Positions 29,459 to 39,200 of a stretch of 64,000 nt of DNA are shown one piece after another (the stretch's first letter is position 1; each line of letters opens with the position of its first letter). The translations under genes were made by a program, and so were the position numbers. The notes under the pieces are model-generated. The model was given only the letters and a program-made list of their open reading frames with translations. It was not told the DNA's origin and searched no databases. This stretch comes from Candidatus Rickettsia kotlanii (lineage in GTDB: Bacteria; Pseudomonadota; Alphaproteobacteria; Rickettsiales; Rickettsiaceae): the NCBI GenBank assembly GCA_030295365.1, contig AP027062.1:392001-456000 (forward strand), read 5' to 3'.

Positions 29459-30541
29459 CTATAACTTAATCAATTGTGCTTTAGTTGCAAAATTTTCTAT
29501 TCCCTCTAGATTGGTAGTGGTAACCCATAGTTGTATGGTTAAGCCGATAAAAAATTCGATTAAATATTGACGTCTTTTGTCGTCTAAATGTACAAAGACC
29601 TCATCTAAAAGTAAAATCGGTGCTATTTTAGTTAGCTTTATAGCATAATTCATTTCAGCAAGGATTATTGCAATTAATATAGCTTTTTGTTCACCGGTAG
29701 AACAGAATTTGGCTAAGATATTTTTCTTTTGATGCTTTACTAAAAAGTCACTTTTATGAACTCCAAAACTAGTGCGACCAAGTAGTTTATCTTTGCTTCT
29801 TGTTTGATAAAGTTCTGCAGTAATAAAACTAACAATATTTTCTTTGCCGTTTAATATTTTTTGTTCAACAATGCCATCAATCGATAAATCGGCTTTTGGA
29901 AATTCATTTTCAAGGTTATCTATTGCTTGCTGCATAAATTCTAAGGTTTTTAAGCGATTATTAGCAATATGGTTAGAAATATCAGCCATCTTTTCTTCAA
30001 TAATTTTAAGCCAATTATCATCTCTTATATCTTCTACTAGAATTTTATTTCTCTCATGCATGTAATATTCGTATTTACTAACTAGTTCTGCATGCTTTGG
30101 ATCAAAATTATAAACTATTCTATCAAGAAATTTTCTTCTAGCACTGCTACCGCTTGTAAAGATTCCTTCCATGTGCGGAGTCAGCCATACCATGCTAGTG
30201 AATTTACTTAACTCATTATTGGCTATTTTACTTTCGTTATACTCAGTTATCCTTCTATTAGAACTACGTTTAAATTGGGTGGTAAATTCTGCAAGTCCTA
30301 GCTTACTTTGCAATAGAGCTTTAACTAGACAATGATCTTCTGAAGTTTTGCATATATCGGCAAGTTTTGCTGATCTCAGCCCTCTTCCTGGATAAAATAG
30401 CGATATAGCTTCTAAAATATTAGTTTTACCGCTACCGTTTTCACCTATTAAAATTATTGGTGTATTATCTGTTTTTAGTTCAAGATTTTTAAAATTACGA
30501 TAATTTTCAAGACTTAAGGAATGTAGGAAGATATTTTTCAT
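29459..30541 (-). CDS. recF: DNA replication/repair protein RecF
   Basis: An SMC-like ATPase that loads RecA at single-strand gaps together with RecO and RecR. It has Walker A GENGSGKTNILEAI near residue 34, the ABC signature CSTGEQKAILI and Walker B ILLLDEVFVHLDD. It has 360 residues, the usual length, and starts at an ATG where the SLENYRNF strand follows. A half family C repeat (gatgtcatttctgcgaaag, near 29419) sits just past its 3' end. Confidence 0.95.
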   Translation of the reverse strand: MKNIFLHSLSLENYRNFKNLELKTDNTPIILIGENGSGKTNILEAISLFYPGRGLRSAKLADICKTSEDHCLVKALLQSKLGLAEFTTQFKRSSNRRITEYNESKIANNELSKFTSMVWLTPHMEGIFTSGSSARRKFLDRIVYNFDPKHAELVSKYEYYMHERNKILVEDIRDDNWLKIIEEKMADISNHIANNRLKTLEFMQQAIDNLENEFPKADLSIDGIVEQKILNGKENIVSFITAELYQTRSKDKLLGRTSFGVHKSDFLVKHQKKNILAKFCSTGEQKAILIAIILAEMNYAIKLTKIAPILLLDEVFVHLDDKRRQYLIEFFIGLTIQLWVTTTNLEGIENFATKAQLIKL

Positions 30542-30627
30542 CTTATGAAAGAATAATAGTTAAATTATTAATACGTTGCATTTATACCGTCTAGAAATTG
30601 CCATAGTAGTTTTGCTCCTTGATATGC

Positions 30628-31175
30628 TCATTTTTGTTCTTTTGAACTTAAATTATTAATCAAACTTGCATATTCTTGTGTATGCCATTGATCAACTTTA
30701 CTCTGAACAATGAAAAATTGTAAAGTTCTGTAATCTGAAATTCCATAAAATTTTTGTAATCCTTGAATTTTAAAGTCAGATCCTTTAGGAGTCTGACGCT
30801 CATGAGCATAAGGTGCTCCAAGACCTATAGAAAAAGATTTCTCTGTTAATTTAAAATAACCTTGAACAAGTTTTTGAGTTAAGTTTAATTTAGGTTCTGA
30901 AGTGAGTTGGTTTCTTAACATCCAAGTCCTTCAGCAAAACGTTTCCATAGTTCCGGGTGATTTTCTTTACCTTGTTCTTCTTCTATAAGATTACCAAGTA
31001 ATATTTGTTTAGCTTGTATATCACTACACTTGGAATGTATTGCACTTCTATAACGTGGGAAAGCTGTAACGTGATAATAATATTCTTTTGTGTAAATTTG
31101 TAAAGTAGAATGAGCAAGTTTTCCCATATTCCATAATTGATAAAATGGATGATTTAAGAGGTTATATTGCTCTTT
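30628..31175 (-). pseudogene. CADD/TenA-PqqC-like folate-pathway protein, split
   Basis: The two frames overlap at 30915-30921. The first reads LNHPFYQLWNMGKLAHSTLQ and ends GKENHPELWKRFAEGLG; the second continues LNLTQKLVQGYFKLTEKSF to SKVDQWHTQEYASLI. Together they form a heme-oxygenase-like protein of the TenA/PqqC family, close to the chlamydial CADD group used in p-aminobenzoate supply for folate. A one-base shift near 30918 splits it, and no start codon precedes the first conserved block (a stop is just upstream). It sits beside the broken folB-folK-folP genes, so the whole pathway is lost here. Confidence 0.75.
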
Positions 31176-31346
31176 TTATATTAAGCTGTTATAAAAATTT
31201 TATCTTACCTCCTTTTAGAGGTTATCAGTAAAAGGTTTTTTGTCCCATGACTATAATATTATTTTTACCGTCTGATAAAAATATTTAAACTCCTTAGTAT
31301 AAGACCAAGGCATCTCACATAATTTAATGCATTTAACTATACATAT

Positions 31347-32610
31347 TTAATCATATGGTCTGCTACAAAAAGTCTTTGATGTAACATTATGCACTTGTAA
31401 ATAATCAACTACGTTTTCCATTAAATATTTTGATATTGCTATTGTTTCTAAGTCTATTTCCGATGCTTTGGAATTATAAAAAGCAGAAATATAAGATTTT
31501 CGTGAGTGTCCTATCAATATCTCACCTCCTAGATTTTTAAATTCTTTAATATGTTGTAATATATATAAATTTTGATAAATGGATTTTCCAAAACCAATTT
31601 CAGGATCAAGCATGATATTTTGTCTATCAAATCCACATTTTTCTAATTTTGTTATTTCTTGCTCTGTCCATATATTTAAGCTAGCAAGCGGAGATTTATC
31701 GAAATCAAGACATTTTTGTTTTTGCAGTGGAACGGTTAATGAATGCATAGTAATAATTTTACAATTATAATCGGCAATTAATTGTAATGTATAACCATCT
31801 AGATTATTTTTAACCAAGTTGATACAGGAAATAGGGTATTTTTTTAAATACGTTTAATTACTTCAGGAGTAAAACTATCAATACTGACTATAACTTCCTT
31901 AAGCTCTTCAAGAACATTATTAAGTCTTGCATATTCTTCATCTTCATTAATAATTAAAGCAGAAGGACGTGTTGATTGTGATTCAAACTTAATTATTGTA
32001 GTCCCTTCATTTATCAAGCATACAAAATTTCTAACGGCATCTTCTTTATAAAAACTCAATCCTCCATCAGAAAAAGAATCAGGAGTAATGTTTAAAATAC
32101 CGACAAATTGAGGATTTAAAACAAGAGAGTGTATAACTCCTTGATTTTCAATTAAATGTGCTATTTCTGCAAAGATTTTATTGTTGTAAAAATTATTGAT
32201 CGGACATGAATCACGACATTCCAAGCTTAAACCTGCAATTAGATGAATAAGAAACGGTCTGTTTAATAATTCAGGATGCGGTATCTTTAAATCAGGTAAA
32301 TCTATATGGCAATTATTCCAAAGTAGGATATCTAAGTCAATAACTCTTGGAGACCATTTATCGTAAGAGTTTGCTCGACCTAGTTGTTTTTCAATCTTTT
32401 TAAGCTCAATTAGAAGTGTACTAGGCGTTAAAGTACTTTTGCCCTGTACCACCATATTTAAATATGATTTATCCCAAGCTTTATCTGCATTAGGTGGTAG
32501 AATAGCTTGCTTAAGCAATATAAAATCACAACTTTTTAGTAAATATTTAGATCTTTTTTAATATTTAAAAGTCTATTACCTAAATTACTGTCTATAGAAA
32601 TATAAATCAT
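31347..32610 (-). pseudogene. fused HPPK-dihydropteroate synthase (FolK-FolP), frameshifted
   Basis: An ATG at 32610 with AGGAG before it starts MIYISIDSNLGNRLLNI, the HPPK N-terminus, and a stop comes soon after. In another frame the HPPK core follows (AILPPNADKAWD, SPRVIDLDILLWNN), then the DHPS start VGILNITPDSFSDGG. A second shift around 31845 moves into the last part (IMLDPEIGFGK, ILIGHSRKSY). Both enzyme halves, pyrophosphokinase and pteroate synthase, would be needed to make folate. Two frame changes make the gene non-functional. Confidence 0.85.
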
Positions 32611-33003
32611 AGTGTCTCCTTTCTTGAATAAAAAGAAACTCTGCCATGCACTCCTGAAATCGGTGATTTTAATTTAGTAACGGTTACGTTTAGAAAAATC
32701 TTTTCTAATTTAGATTCGATAAAATTTTGATAAAGAATATCATATATTTGTGCAGCTAAGTATACTCGATAAGATTAAAGTGATTTTCTTGAGAAAGTTT
32801 TTGTACTAGCCGTACGATTTCTGCATAACAAACAGTATCGTTTATATTATCCGTTACAGTAGCAAGGGGAGGAGTTGAGAGAAAAAGTTTTATGTTAATT
32901 TTTACAGGTTGAGCGTGGTGTTTTTCTTGAGTACTGTAGCCAAGGTGTACCCAAATTATTAGTTCCGAAATATTAAGTTTACATGAAAGTTGAAAGTTTG
33001 ATA
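32607..33003 (-). pseudogene. dihydroneopterin aldolase (FolB), frameshifted
   Basis: The sequence reads LIIWVHLGYSTQEKHHAQPVKINI and TVCYAEIVRLVQKL, the FolB signature region, followed by a frame change near 32765 and then LNVTVTKLKSPISGVHGRVSFY to a stop at 32607. That stop overlaps the folK ATG (ATGA), a tightly coupled operon order folB-folK-folP. No good start codon is seen. It completes the decayed folate cluster. Confidence 0.75.
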
Positions 33004-33059
33004 CCTATCATAATATTAATGTTAGTTTAGTATAAGCTCTTTATAAAAAGGTACAATAG

Positions 33060-33728
33060 TTAAATTGATATGCCGCCACGTTTTTTAAAGTCGGCATGAG
33101 CTCTTTCAAGTTTTTTAATAAGTCTAGGTGAATATGATTTAATGTTTTTTTCCTTGCCACCTTCATATTTTTTAGCGAGTTTCATGCCCCCTTTGATCAT
33201 ATTATAGGCGAAGTTCATTAACTTCGTTTCGCCTGCTATTCTTTTTGGGTTCATAAACATATAAATTTGGTAAACGGCAAAGCTTTTTAATAAACGTTTT
33301 AAGTCTATCCTAGCTTGTTGAGTTAAACCTTGTAATTTGTCTTTTGGGTTTGCAAGGTTTTTATTAGCATCTCTAACTATTTTAGAATGCTGATGCATTA
33401 AATAATTACTGACTTCGGCAACATTCTTGTTAATGAGCTTCTCATCTATTGTAAGCATTTTAAGCTTTAAGTTTTTAGTTTTACCTAAATACTTACGGAT
33501 TAATAAGATAATCCGACTTTGCAGTTGAGTTAAATCCATAGTTTGTTCATTTAAGATAGCAAGCATTCGTTCCATCTCATACTCAAATTCTTCATTTTGG
33601 CTTAATTCTTCAAAAATTTCCTCTACCTCTTTACTTTCAAGTACAAGATCGTCACTAATACCCATTAATGCATCTTTTATTTGATCAGCAATTTTTTTGG
33701 TATCTTCGGAAAATTGATTATTTGTCAT
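33060..33728 (-). CDS. conserved Rickettsia hypothetical protein
   Basis: 222 residues with no motif I can name. The N-terminal half is acidic and helical (KEVEEIFEELSQNEEFEYEM), the middle is mixed, and the C-terminal half is basic (KRLLKSFAVYQIYMF, MIKGGMKLAKKYEGG). No signal peptide or membrane helix is seen. It is intact between two decayed regions, which suggests it is kept by selection. Its role is unknown. Confidence 0.7.
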   Translation of the reverse strand: MTNNQFSEDTKKIADQIKDALMGISDDLVLESKEVEEIFEELSQNEEFEYEMERMLAILNEQTMDLTQLQSRIILLIRKYLGKTKNLKLKMLTIDEKLINKNVAEVSNYLMHQHSKIVRDANKNLANPKDKLQGLTQQARIDLKRLLKSFAVYQIYMFMNPKRIAGETKLMNFAYNMIKGGMKLAKKYEGGKEKNIKSYSPRLIKKLERAHADFKKRGGISI

Positions 33729-33820
33729 AATCTAATTCATCGTTAAATATAGCTATTTTTATACTAGCACCACATTTCTGCTTGTCTATAAAAATTGTAT
33801 TAAGAGATGTTAGATTTTTC

Positions 33821-34905
33821 TCATTGAGGATACTCTGAGGAATTATAACAGGCACCTAACATATTGCTAGAATCTTCATTATTATCATAATATGGTCTAA
33901 ATGAAGAATTAAGGTTTAAATCATCGAACTTAAGTAAAGGTTCTTTAAAGTATGAATCATGTGACCGGCTTGTTGTAATATTCATATAATCAGTTTCTAG
34001 TTTTTCTTCTTTAAATTTTTCTGCTAAATTTTTATATTTTTCAGTTTTTTGTATAAATTTGAGTTGACTACACGGTGAAGAAATTATTGATGTTAACTCT
34101 TTAGACAAATAATATTCCATAAAGTTTAGGTCTGCCTTGTTCTTCTATGAGAGCTTTCGTATTAAGACAAAATACTTTTAGTGAAGTTTGCAGACTTCTG
34201 ATATATCTAGATTATATTGGTTATAAAAATCACCTTGGCTTGAATATAATTCAATTATTTCTGATGCTAATTTAGCTATATTTTGCGGATTCTTTTGCTG
34301 TATTTTCTTTTTTAGTGCTGATTCTTTGAGATATAATAATTTATTAAAAGCTTCTTTTGCATAAGATGTATGAGTAGTATTTTTAAAATATTCTAAAGCT
34401 TTTACATAATTTCTGCTCTTAAATCAATTCTCCCAAGTTTTATATTTACTTCTTCAGAACCAAGGTTAGCAGCGTTTTCATACAATCCTATTGAGTCTTT
34501 AGATAGTTTTGTTGAGCCATTATTAGGTGTACAGATTTGTGCTTGTTGACAATAAATTTCTGCTAATTGATGTTTATATAAGTTTTCGTTTTTATAACAA
34601 TCATTAATAGATTTATGAGTTTCTTTTAGTAATTTTTCTAATAAATTATAAATAGGTAGCGCTTGATCAGGTAACACACAGGCTGATAAAAGCTTATCAT
34701 ATATTACTTTATCAAGATTTTGAGATATTTCTGTAATAGATTTAGAGACGGTAATATACTTAAGAGATTTAGCTTCTTGCTTGCTGACTGAGCCTATTAG
34801 TTTTTCTAAATTACTAATGCTATTATTTATAGTTACACCTAATATATTATTAAAATTTTTAAAGCATTATTGCTTAGGCTTACCGAAAAATGGTTAACAG
34901 ATAAT
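33821..34905 (-). pseudogene. helical repeat (TPR/Sel1-like) protein remnant
   Basis: Reading from about 34900 gives a helical segment (NSISNLEKLIGSVSKQEAKSL), then LPDQALPIYNLLEKLLKETH and NENLYKHQLAEIYCQQAQIC, then SIGLYENAANLGSEEVNIKLG, which resembles a TPR/Sel1 repeat. It stops at 34402. Shifted frames follow with similar content, and a last open piece (33821-34120) is rich in S, N and D. It is broken by several stops and shifts. The former function is unknown. Confidence 0.5.
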
Positions 34906-34907
34906 CT

Positions 34908-35477
34908 CTAAGCATTTCCTATTTGTGATGAGAAATGTATTTCATCAATGCCTAAGTGTTTTAATGCATTATGCCATTTACTTTCAGGATTATCGGCAAA
35001 AATAAATTCTTTATTACAATCCATAACCAGCCATAGATTTTTCTCTAATTCTTCTTCAAGCTGCCCTGGTTTCCATGCTGTATAACCGACAATAAATAAG
35101 CTATTTTTAGGTCCTTTACCGGAAGCTATATCTTCTGAAATTTCTAAATTAGAGCTTACTGCTAAATCATTATGGAAATCCAATAACAAATTTTTATTAT
35201 AATCGCTAGAATGAAGAAAAAATCCTTTTTCATGTTCTATGGGTCCGCCAAGATATATAGGAACCATAATCGGGGTTGTTATTTCATCATTTTTTATTTT
35301 AAAAAACGATTTTAAATCTATATGATTTACTAAGCGGTTAAATATTAATCCTATTGCTCCTTCTTCCGTGTGTGATAACATATAAATTAAGGATTTATGG
35401 TAAATGCCTTTTGTAATTACATACGGTGTAGCAACTAGTGTTTTACCGGATAAGTTATGAAAAATTTTATCACCCAT
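34908..35477 (-). CDS. YqgE/AlgH family protein (UPF0301)
   Basis: 189 residues with the family features: [12 protein letters not shown] at the N-terminus, [16 protein letters not shown] near residue 36, [16 protein letters not shown] near residue 75 and [17 protein letters not shown] near residue 128. The biochemical role of this family is not firmly established; AlgH in Pseudomonas affects regulation. It is intact, and divergent from cvpA across a short gap. Confidence 0.9.
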   Translation of the reverse strand: MGDKIFHNLSGKTLVATPYVITKGIYHKSLIYMLSHTEEGAIGLIFNRLVNHIDLKSFFKIKNDEITTPIMVPIYLGGPIEHEKGFFLHSSDYNKNLLLDFHNDLAVSSNLEISEDIASGKGPKNSLFIVGYTAWKPGQLEEELEKNLWLVMDCNKEFIFADNPESKWHNALKHLGIDEIHFSSQIGNA

Positions 35478-35527
35478 AAATTAATATATAAGATTTAAGT
35501 CTAATTATTCAATAGAAGTTAACAATA

Positions 35528-36196
35528 ATGATCACATTTTTTGATATTACTATTTTTGCTATTATTACTCTTTTCTCCTTTTTCGGCTTATATCAAGGCA
35601 TAATCGGGTTTGTAACTAGAATACTCGGTTTTATTACTTCTATAATGTTAGGATATTTTTTATATCCATATATTTCTGACCTAATCGGGAAATATATGGA
35701 TAATGAGGTTATAAGAATAATTATTGCCGGTGTTATATCTTATGTTATTGCTTTAATTTTATGTGTTTTTATAGTTTATAAATTTCTTGCTATAATTTCA
35801 TTTATGAGAAACGGTTTTATTGAAAGATTCTTAGGGCTATTAGCAGGATTGGCCGTAGGTATTACTATCTCGTTAGTACTATTTTTTATAACAATGATCT
35901 TTACTTCTGAAAACTATTTTAAAAGTAAATCTTTAAAAGATTTTGTAGTAAGTAGCAAACAGGGCAAATATGGAGGAGTACTGAAAGTTTCCGTTACTAC
36001 TGATTATTTAGATGAATTAAGTAAAAATATTATAGTTATAATTCCAAACGAGACTTTAAAATCTATTGAAATATTTGAAAATAAAGACCTAAATAATTTC
36101 AAAAATTCTCTTAAGAAATCGAATGATTCTAACGATGATGAGGATGTATTTTCTCGAGAATTACAAGATGAGCTTTCTAATATAGATGATGAATAG
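35528..36196 (+). CDS. cvpA: CvpA family membrane protein
   Basis: 222 residues with four membrane helices in the first 135 (for example FAIITLFSFFGLYQGI and VISYVIALILCVFIVYKFL), matching the CvpA colicin V production protein family, then an acidic C-terminal tail (NDDEDVFSRELQDELSNIDDE). CvpA proteins affect envelope homeostasis in other bacteria, but the exact activity is unknown. It ends just before a composite repeat. Confidence 0.85.
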   Translation: MITFFDITIFAIITLFSFFGLYQGIIGFVTRILGFITSIMLGYFLYPYISDLIGKYMDNEVIRIIIAGVISYVIALILCVFIVYKFLAIISFMRNGFIERFLGLLAGLAVGITISLVLFFITMIFTSENYFKSKSLKDFVVSSKQGKYGGVLKVSVTTDYLDELSKNIIVIIPNETLKSIEIFENKDLNNFKNSLKKSNDSNDDEDVFSRELQDELSNIDDE

Positions 36197-36209
36197 GATG
36201 TTATTTTGA

Positions 36210-36336
36210 CGTCATTGCGAGGAAATTACGACATTGTTGTGCGGATCGAAAAACGTACTCAGTGTCATCCCGTGGCTTGACCACAGGATGACAACGGAAC
36301 ACTGATCCACGTGGGCAATGCCTGCTTGCAATGACG
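36210..36336. repeat. family A repeat interrupted by a whole family B element
   Basis: The outer arms cgtcattgcgagg (36210) and tgcttgcaatgacg (to 36336) are family A. Between them 36232-36322 is a family B element, from cattgttgtgcggatc to tgatccacgtgggcaatgcc, with an inner hairpin tcatcccgtgg/ccacaggatga. The same B element sits inside an RPE-1 in tilS. Confidence 0.75.
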
Positions 36337-36339
36337 ATT

Positions 36340-38946
36340 ACCTACCAAACAAACACCATAACCCCTACCTGCAACCTCAAAGGGCAGTTCAAAATGCTTT
36401 AGGAGCACCTCTTGCATATGGAGCCAATAATAATGCAAAAGCAAAGCTAAAGCTAACAAGCGGTAATGGAACAGGTTCTGAGCTAACCATTACCGGTAAT
36501 ATTACTACTACTAAAACTATGAGAGGAGAGGTAACTTTCGTAAAGATTCCTGATATTATGAAATCGGCTCACAAACCAAACAAGTTTCTAAAGTGATGTT
36601 TGAAGGTAATCATGAATACAAATTGCATAATGATATTCATTCTAGACAAACTAATTTTGATTCGGGGACTTATAATATTCGCACGCAGGACATTACAATT
36701 AGCGGTAATGTTAGCGGTAATGCTAACATTAACGGCTCGGCATTCGATCTTAGACATAACGTAATTCTTACCAGTGATGTAGTACTTGAAGGCAATATTA
36801 CTATAAATTAAATGCCTTAGGAGAAAGCGGTATAGTGTTTCAAAATCTCCCTACGGCATTCGGTACAAATATTGTGATTAATATTAATAGGGCTCATACG
36901 GTGAATGATGTAGCTATCCTATCAATTTTGAGGATGAGTAATGGAGATGCATTTGTTCCTAATGAATATACTTATACTGCAGTTACCGGAACCGTTGCTT
37001 TACCGCAAGGATTACAAGTACAACAAGTAGGAGTGCAAGCAAGTGGCACAACTGGCACATGCTCAAGCAAGAGCGGAAGCAGCGATAGTAGGAAACGTAA
37101 CAGTAGCAAAAGAAACATTAGATATGTTAGGACAGAGACAAGCACGACTATAACAAGATATGGTAGCGATTCTGGTAAGGGGACAGCGACAAGTAGACAG
37201 AGAAAACTTAAGGTTAAGGCAAGCACAGAATGCACTAGCATGAATACAAGCCGAGAATCCGCAACAATTAGCAGATGCACAGCAATGATTAAATGCTGCA
37301 CATGCAGGAGCCGATATAGGGGAACAAAATCGAGCACAGCAAGCTTTATTTGATATTCGTAATGTTCCGTTTGTAGCACAGTTGGACTTAACAAATGCAC
37401 AAAGAGAAGTACTGGCACAAATTGCAGTACTGCAGCCAGATGGACAAGCTAGACAAAGAGAGATACAATAACCAATTGATAATGTAGCTCTAGAACTGGT
37501 TCAAGCTAGACAAGATCAAGCTGATGCAGAGACACAAGCTAACCTAGCCGGTTTAGTAGTACCGGCAAGATGTACAAGCACAAGCTCAGCGTGAACGAAA
37601 GAGCTGAACAGCAAAGACTGCAAGTGGAGTATCAGCAACGTCAAAAGCTAACGAAATAAGAGTAGCAGAGGAATATGTTAAAAAACCTGAGTCACAAAAA
37701 TTAGCTGAGGCAATCAATAATACTATCGTTGTTCATACGGAAAATACTTTTGTAGTGGAAGCACAAAAAGAAGTGATTAGAGAAAAATCTGCACTTGTTA
37801 TGCAAAATCCTGAAAAACATGCTGTAGAGCTTGCTAAGGAATGAGTAAATAATCAAGCTGAGCTTAAAGAAGTAGCTAAAGTAGCTAATGATGATACTGT
37901 TGTAGTGAGTAAAACAAGAACAATCCTTATTATTCGTAGCAAACTTAGCTCAAGTTGCACCTGATAATGCAAAAAAGTAGTAGAGCATTTAACCGAGCAA
38001 AAAACAAGATCGGTTAGTGTAGTTACAGCTAAAGCAGTAACTACTAGTATTAATAATTACTTATCAGGTGGTACTATGATAGTCGTTGCAGCAGGTGATG
38101 AAGCAAACCCTATAATTACTAAAAAAGGATTATGGGTTGCCGGTACTTTCGGTTCAAGTAATCAAGATGCATGTAAAGGTAATCCTAGCTATAAAAAGGC
38201 ACGGTATCCAGGGTACGATTGGCGGTGAGCTTTACATCGGGGAAAATAGCCTTGTCGGTATTGTATATAGCCGTATGAACTCTGACTTTAAGTTTAAAAG
38301 TTCAAGCACTGGTGATAAATTATCAGCAGAAAGCGATATTATTTCTCTATACGGTCAACAATAATTTAGTAATGGCTTTATATTACAAGAAATATTTTCA
38401 GCAAGTAACAGTAAAATCAACAAAAAGGACTTAAGCCCGGTCGGACTTCATAGCTATAAAACGGCTAGCGGTAAATATACAAGCAAAGCTTATGGTTTTG
38501 AGGGTAATGTTGGTTATCAATTCTCTGCCATGGACGGTATAAATTTAATGCCTAATATCGGTATTAGATATAATACATATAAAGATAATGCTTATACCCA
38601 AACCGGTGCTACAGGTGTGAATAATATGTATGTCTCTGGTAAGTCCGGTAACGTAACTACAGAGATTGCAGGCATAAAATTAACCGCTCCTAAGAGATTA
38701 TCAAACGATACTCAAATAGTACCAGGACTACATGCTTCCGTAAAAAATAGCTTTAGCGATAAGCGACCTAAGGTGTAGATTTATTTGGGCAGATAATTAC
38801 TTTGAGAACACTACAAGTAGCAGCACACCGAAAGTCGGCTATAATGTAGGTGCAAGTTTACTTACTGCTCATAAGAATATTGAGCTATTTGTAACATATA
38901 ACTGTAATTTACGCAGCAAATATACTAGCCACCAAGAGGTTCATTA
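36340..38946 (+). pseudogene. second Sca-type autotransporter, decayed
   Basis: A passenger with short GN-rich strands (ELTITGNITTTKTM, GNVSGNANINGSAFDLRHNV, VVLEGNITI) and an alanine/glutamine-rich coiled-coil part (37010-37680, several frames) leads to a beta barrel. The barrel opens KKGLWVAGTFGSSNQDA near 38125 and continues with LVGIVYSRMNSDFKFK, GFEGNVGYQFSAMDG and LMPNIGIRYNTYKDNAYTQTG. The last strands (NIELFVTYNCNLRSKYTSH, about 38878-38935) are in another frame. The barrel resembles that of sca1, so it belongs to the same family. There are about ten stops or shifts. Its exact sca number is not clear to me. Confidence 0.85.
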
Positions 38947-38996
38947 AAGTTAAAGATATTATTCTAAAAATATCATCTCTGTGCGGGATATCAAAT

Positions 38997-39175
38997 CGTC
39001 ATTGCGAGCAGCCGTAGGCTGCGTGGCAATCTCATGAAATAATAACAAATTCCTGAGATTGCTTCATCAAATTACTTTGTACTTTTCCTCGCAATGAGGG
39101 AAAAACAATATCTACGCAGCAATGCCTCATCGCCTTGCGAATTCCTTACTCTTTTTGAAGTTAATCTTCGTCTAC
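38997..39175. repeat. family A palindromic repeat followed by a family D fragment
   Basis: Bases 38997-39100 run from cgtcattgcgagcagccg to tcctcgcaatgaggg, almost identical to the copy at 5417. Then come atctacgcagcaatgcc (a family B arm) and ttttgaagttaatcttcg (a family D arm). It lies between the dead autotransporter and the 440-residue hypothetical gene. Confidence 0.75.
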
Positions 39176-39200
39176 TATTCTTCATTTCACATCAGTATAC

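Noticed and set aside
29276-29464. 62-codon plus-strand open frame between the PKMT2-like gene and recF
   Set aside because: The second half is translated repeat (the family C piece near 29419) and no family or good ribosome-binding site is seen.
36835-37353. 172-codon frame in the dead autotransporter that looks intact
   Set aside because: Only its first 80 residues fit the passenger; the rest is an out-of-frame serine/arginine-rich reading of the coiled-coil part.
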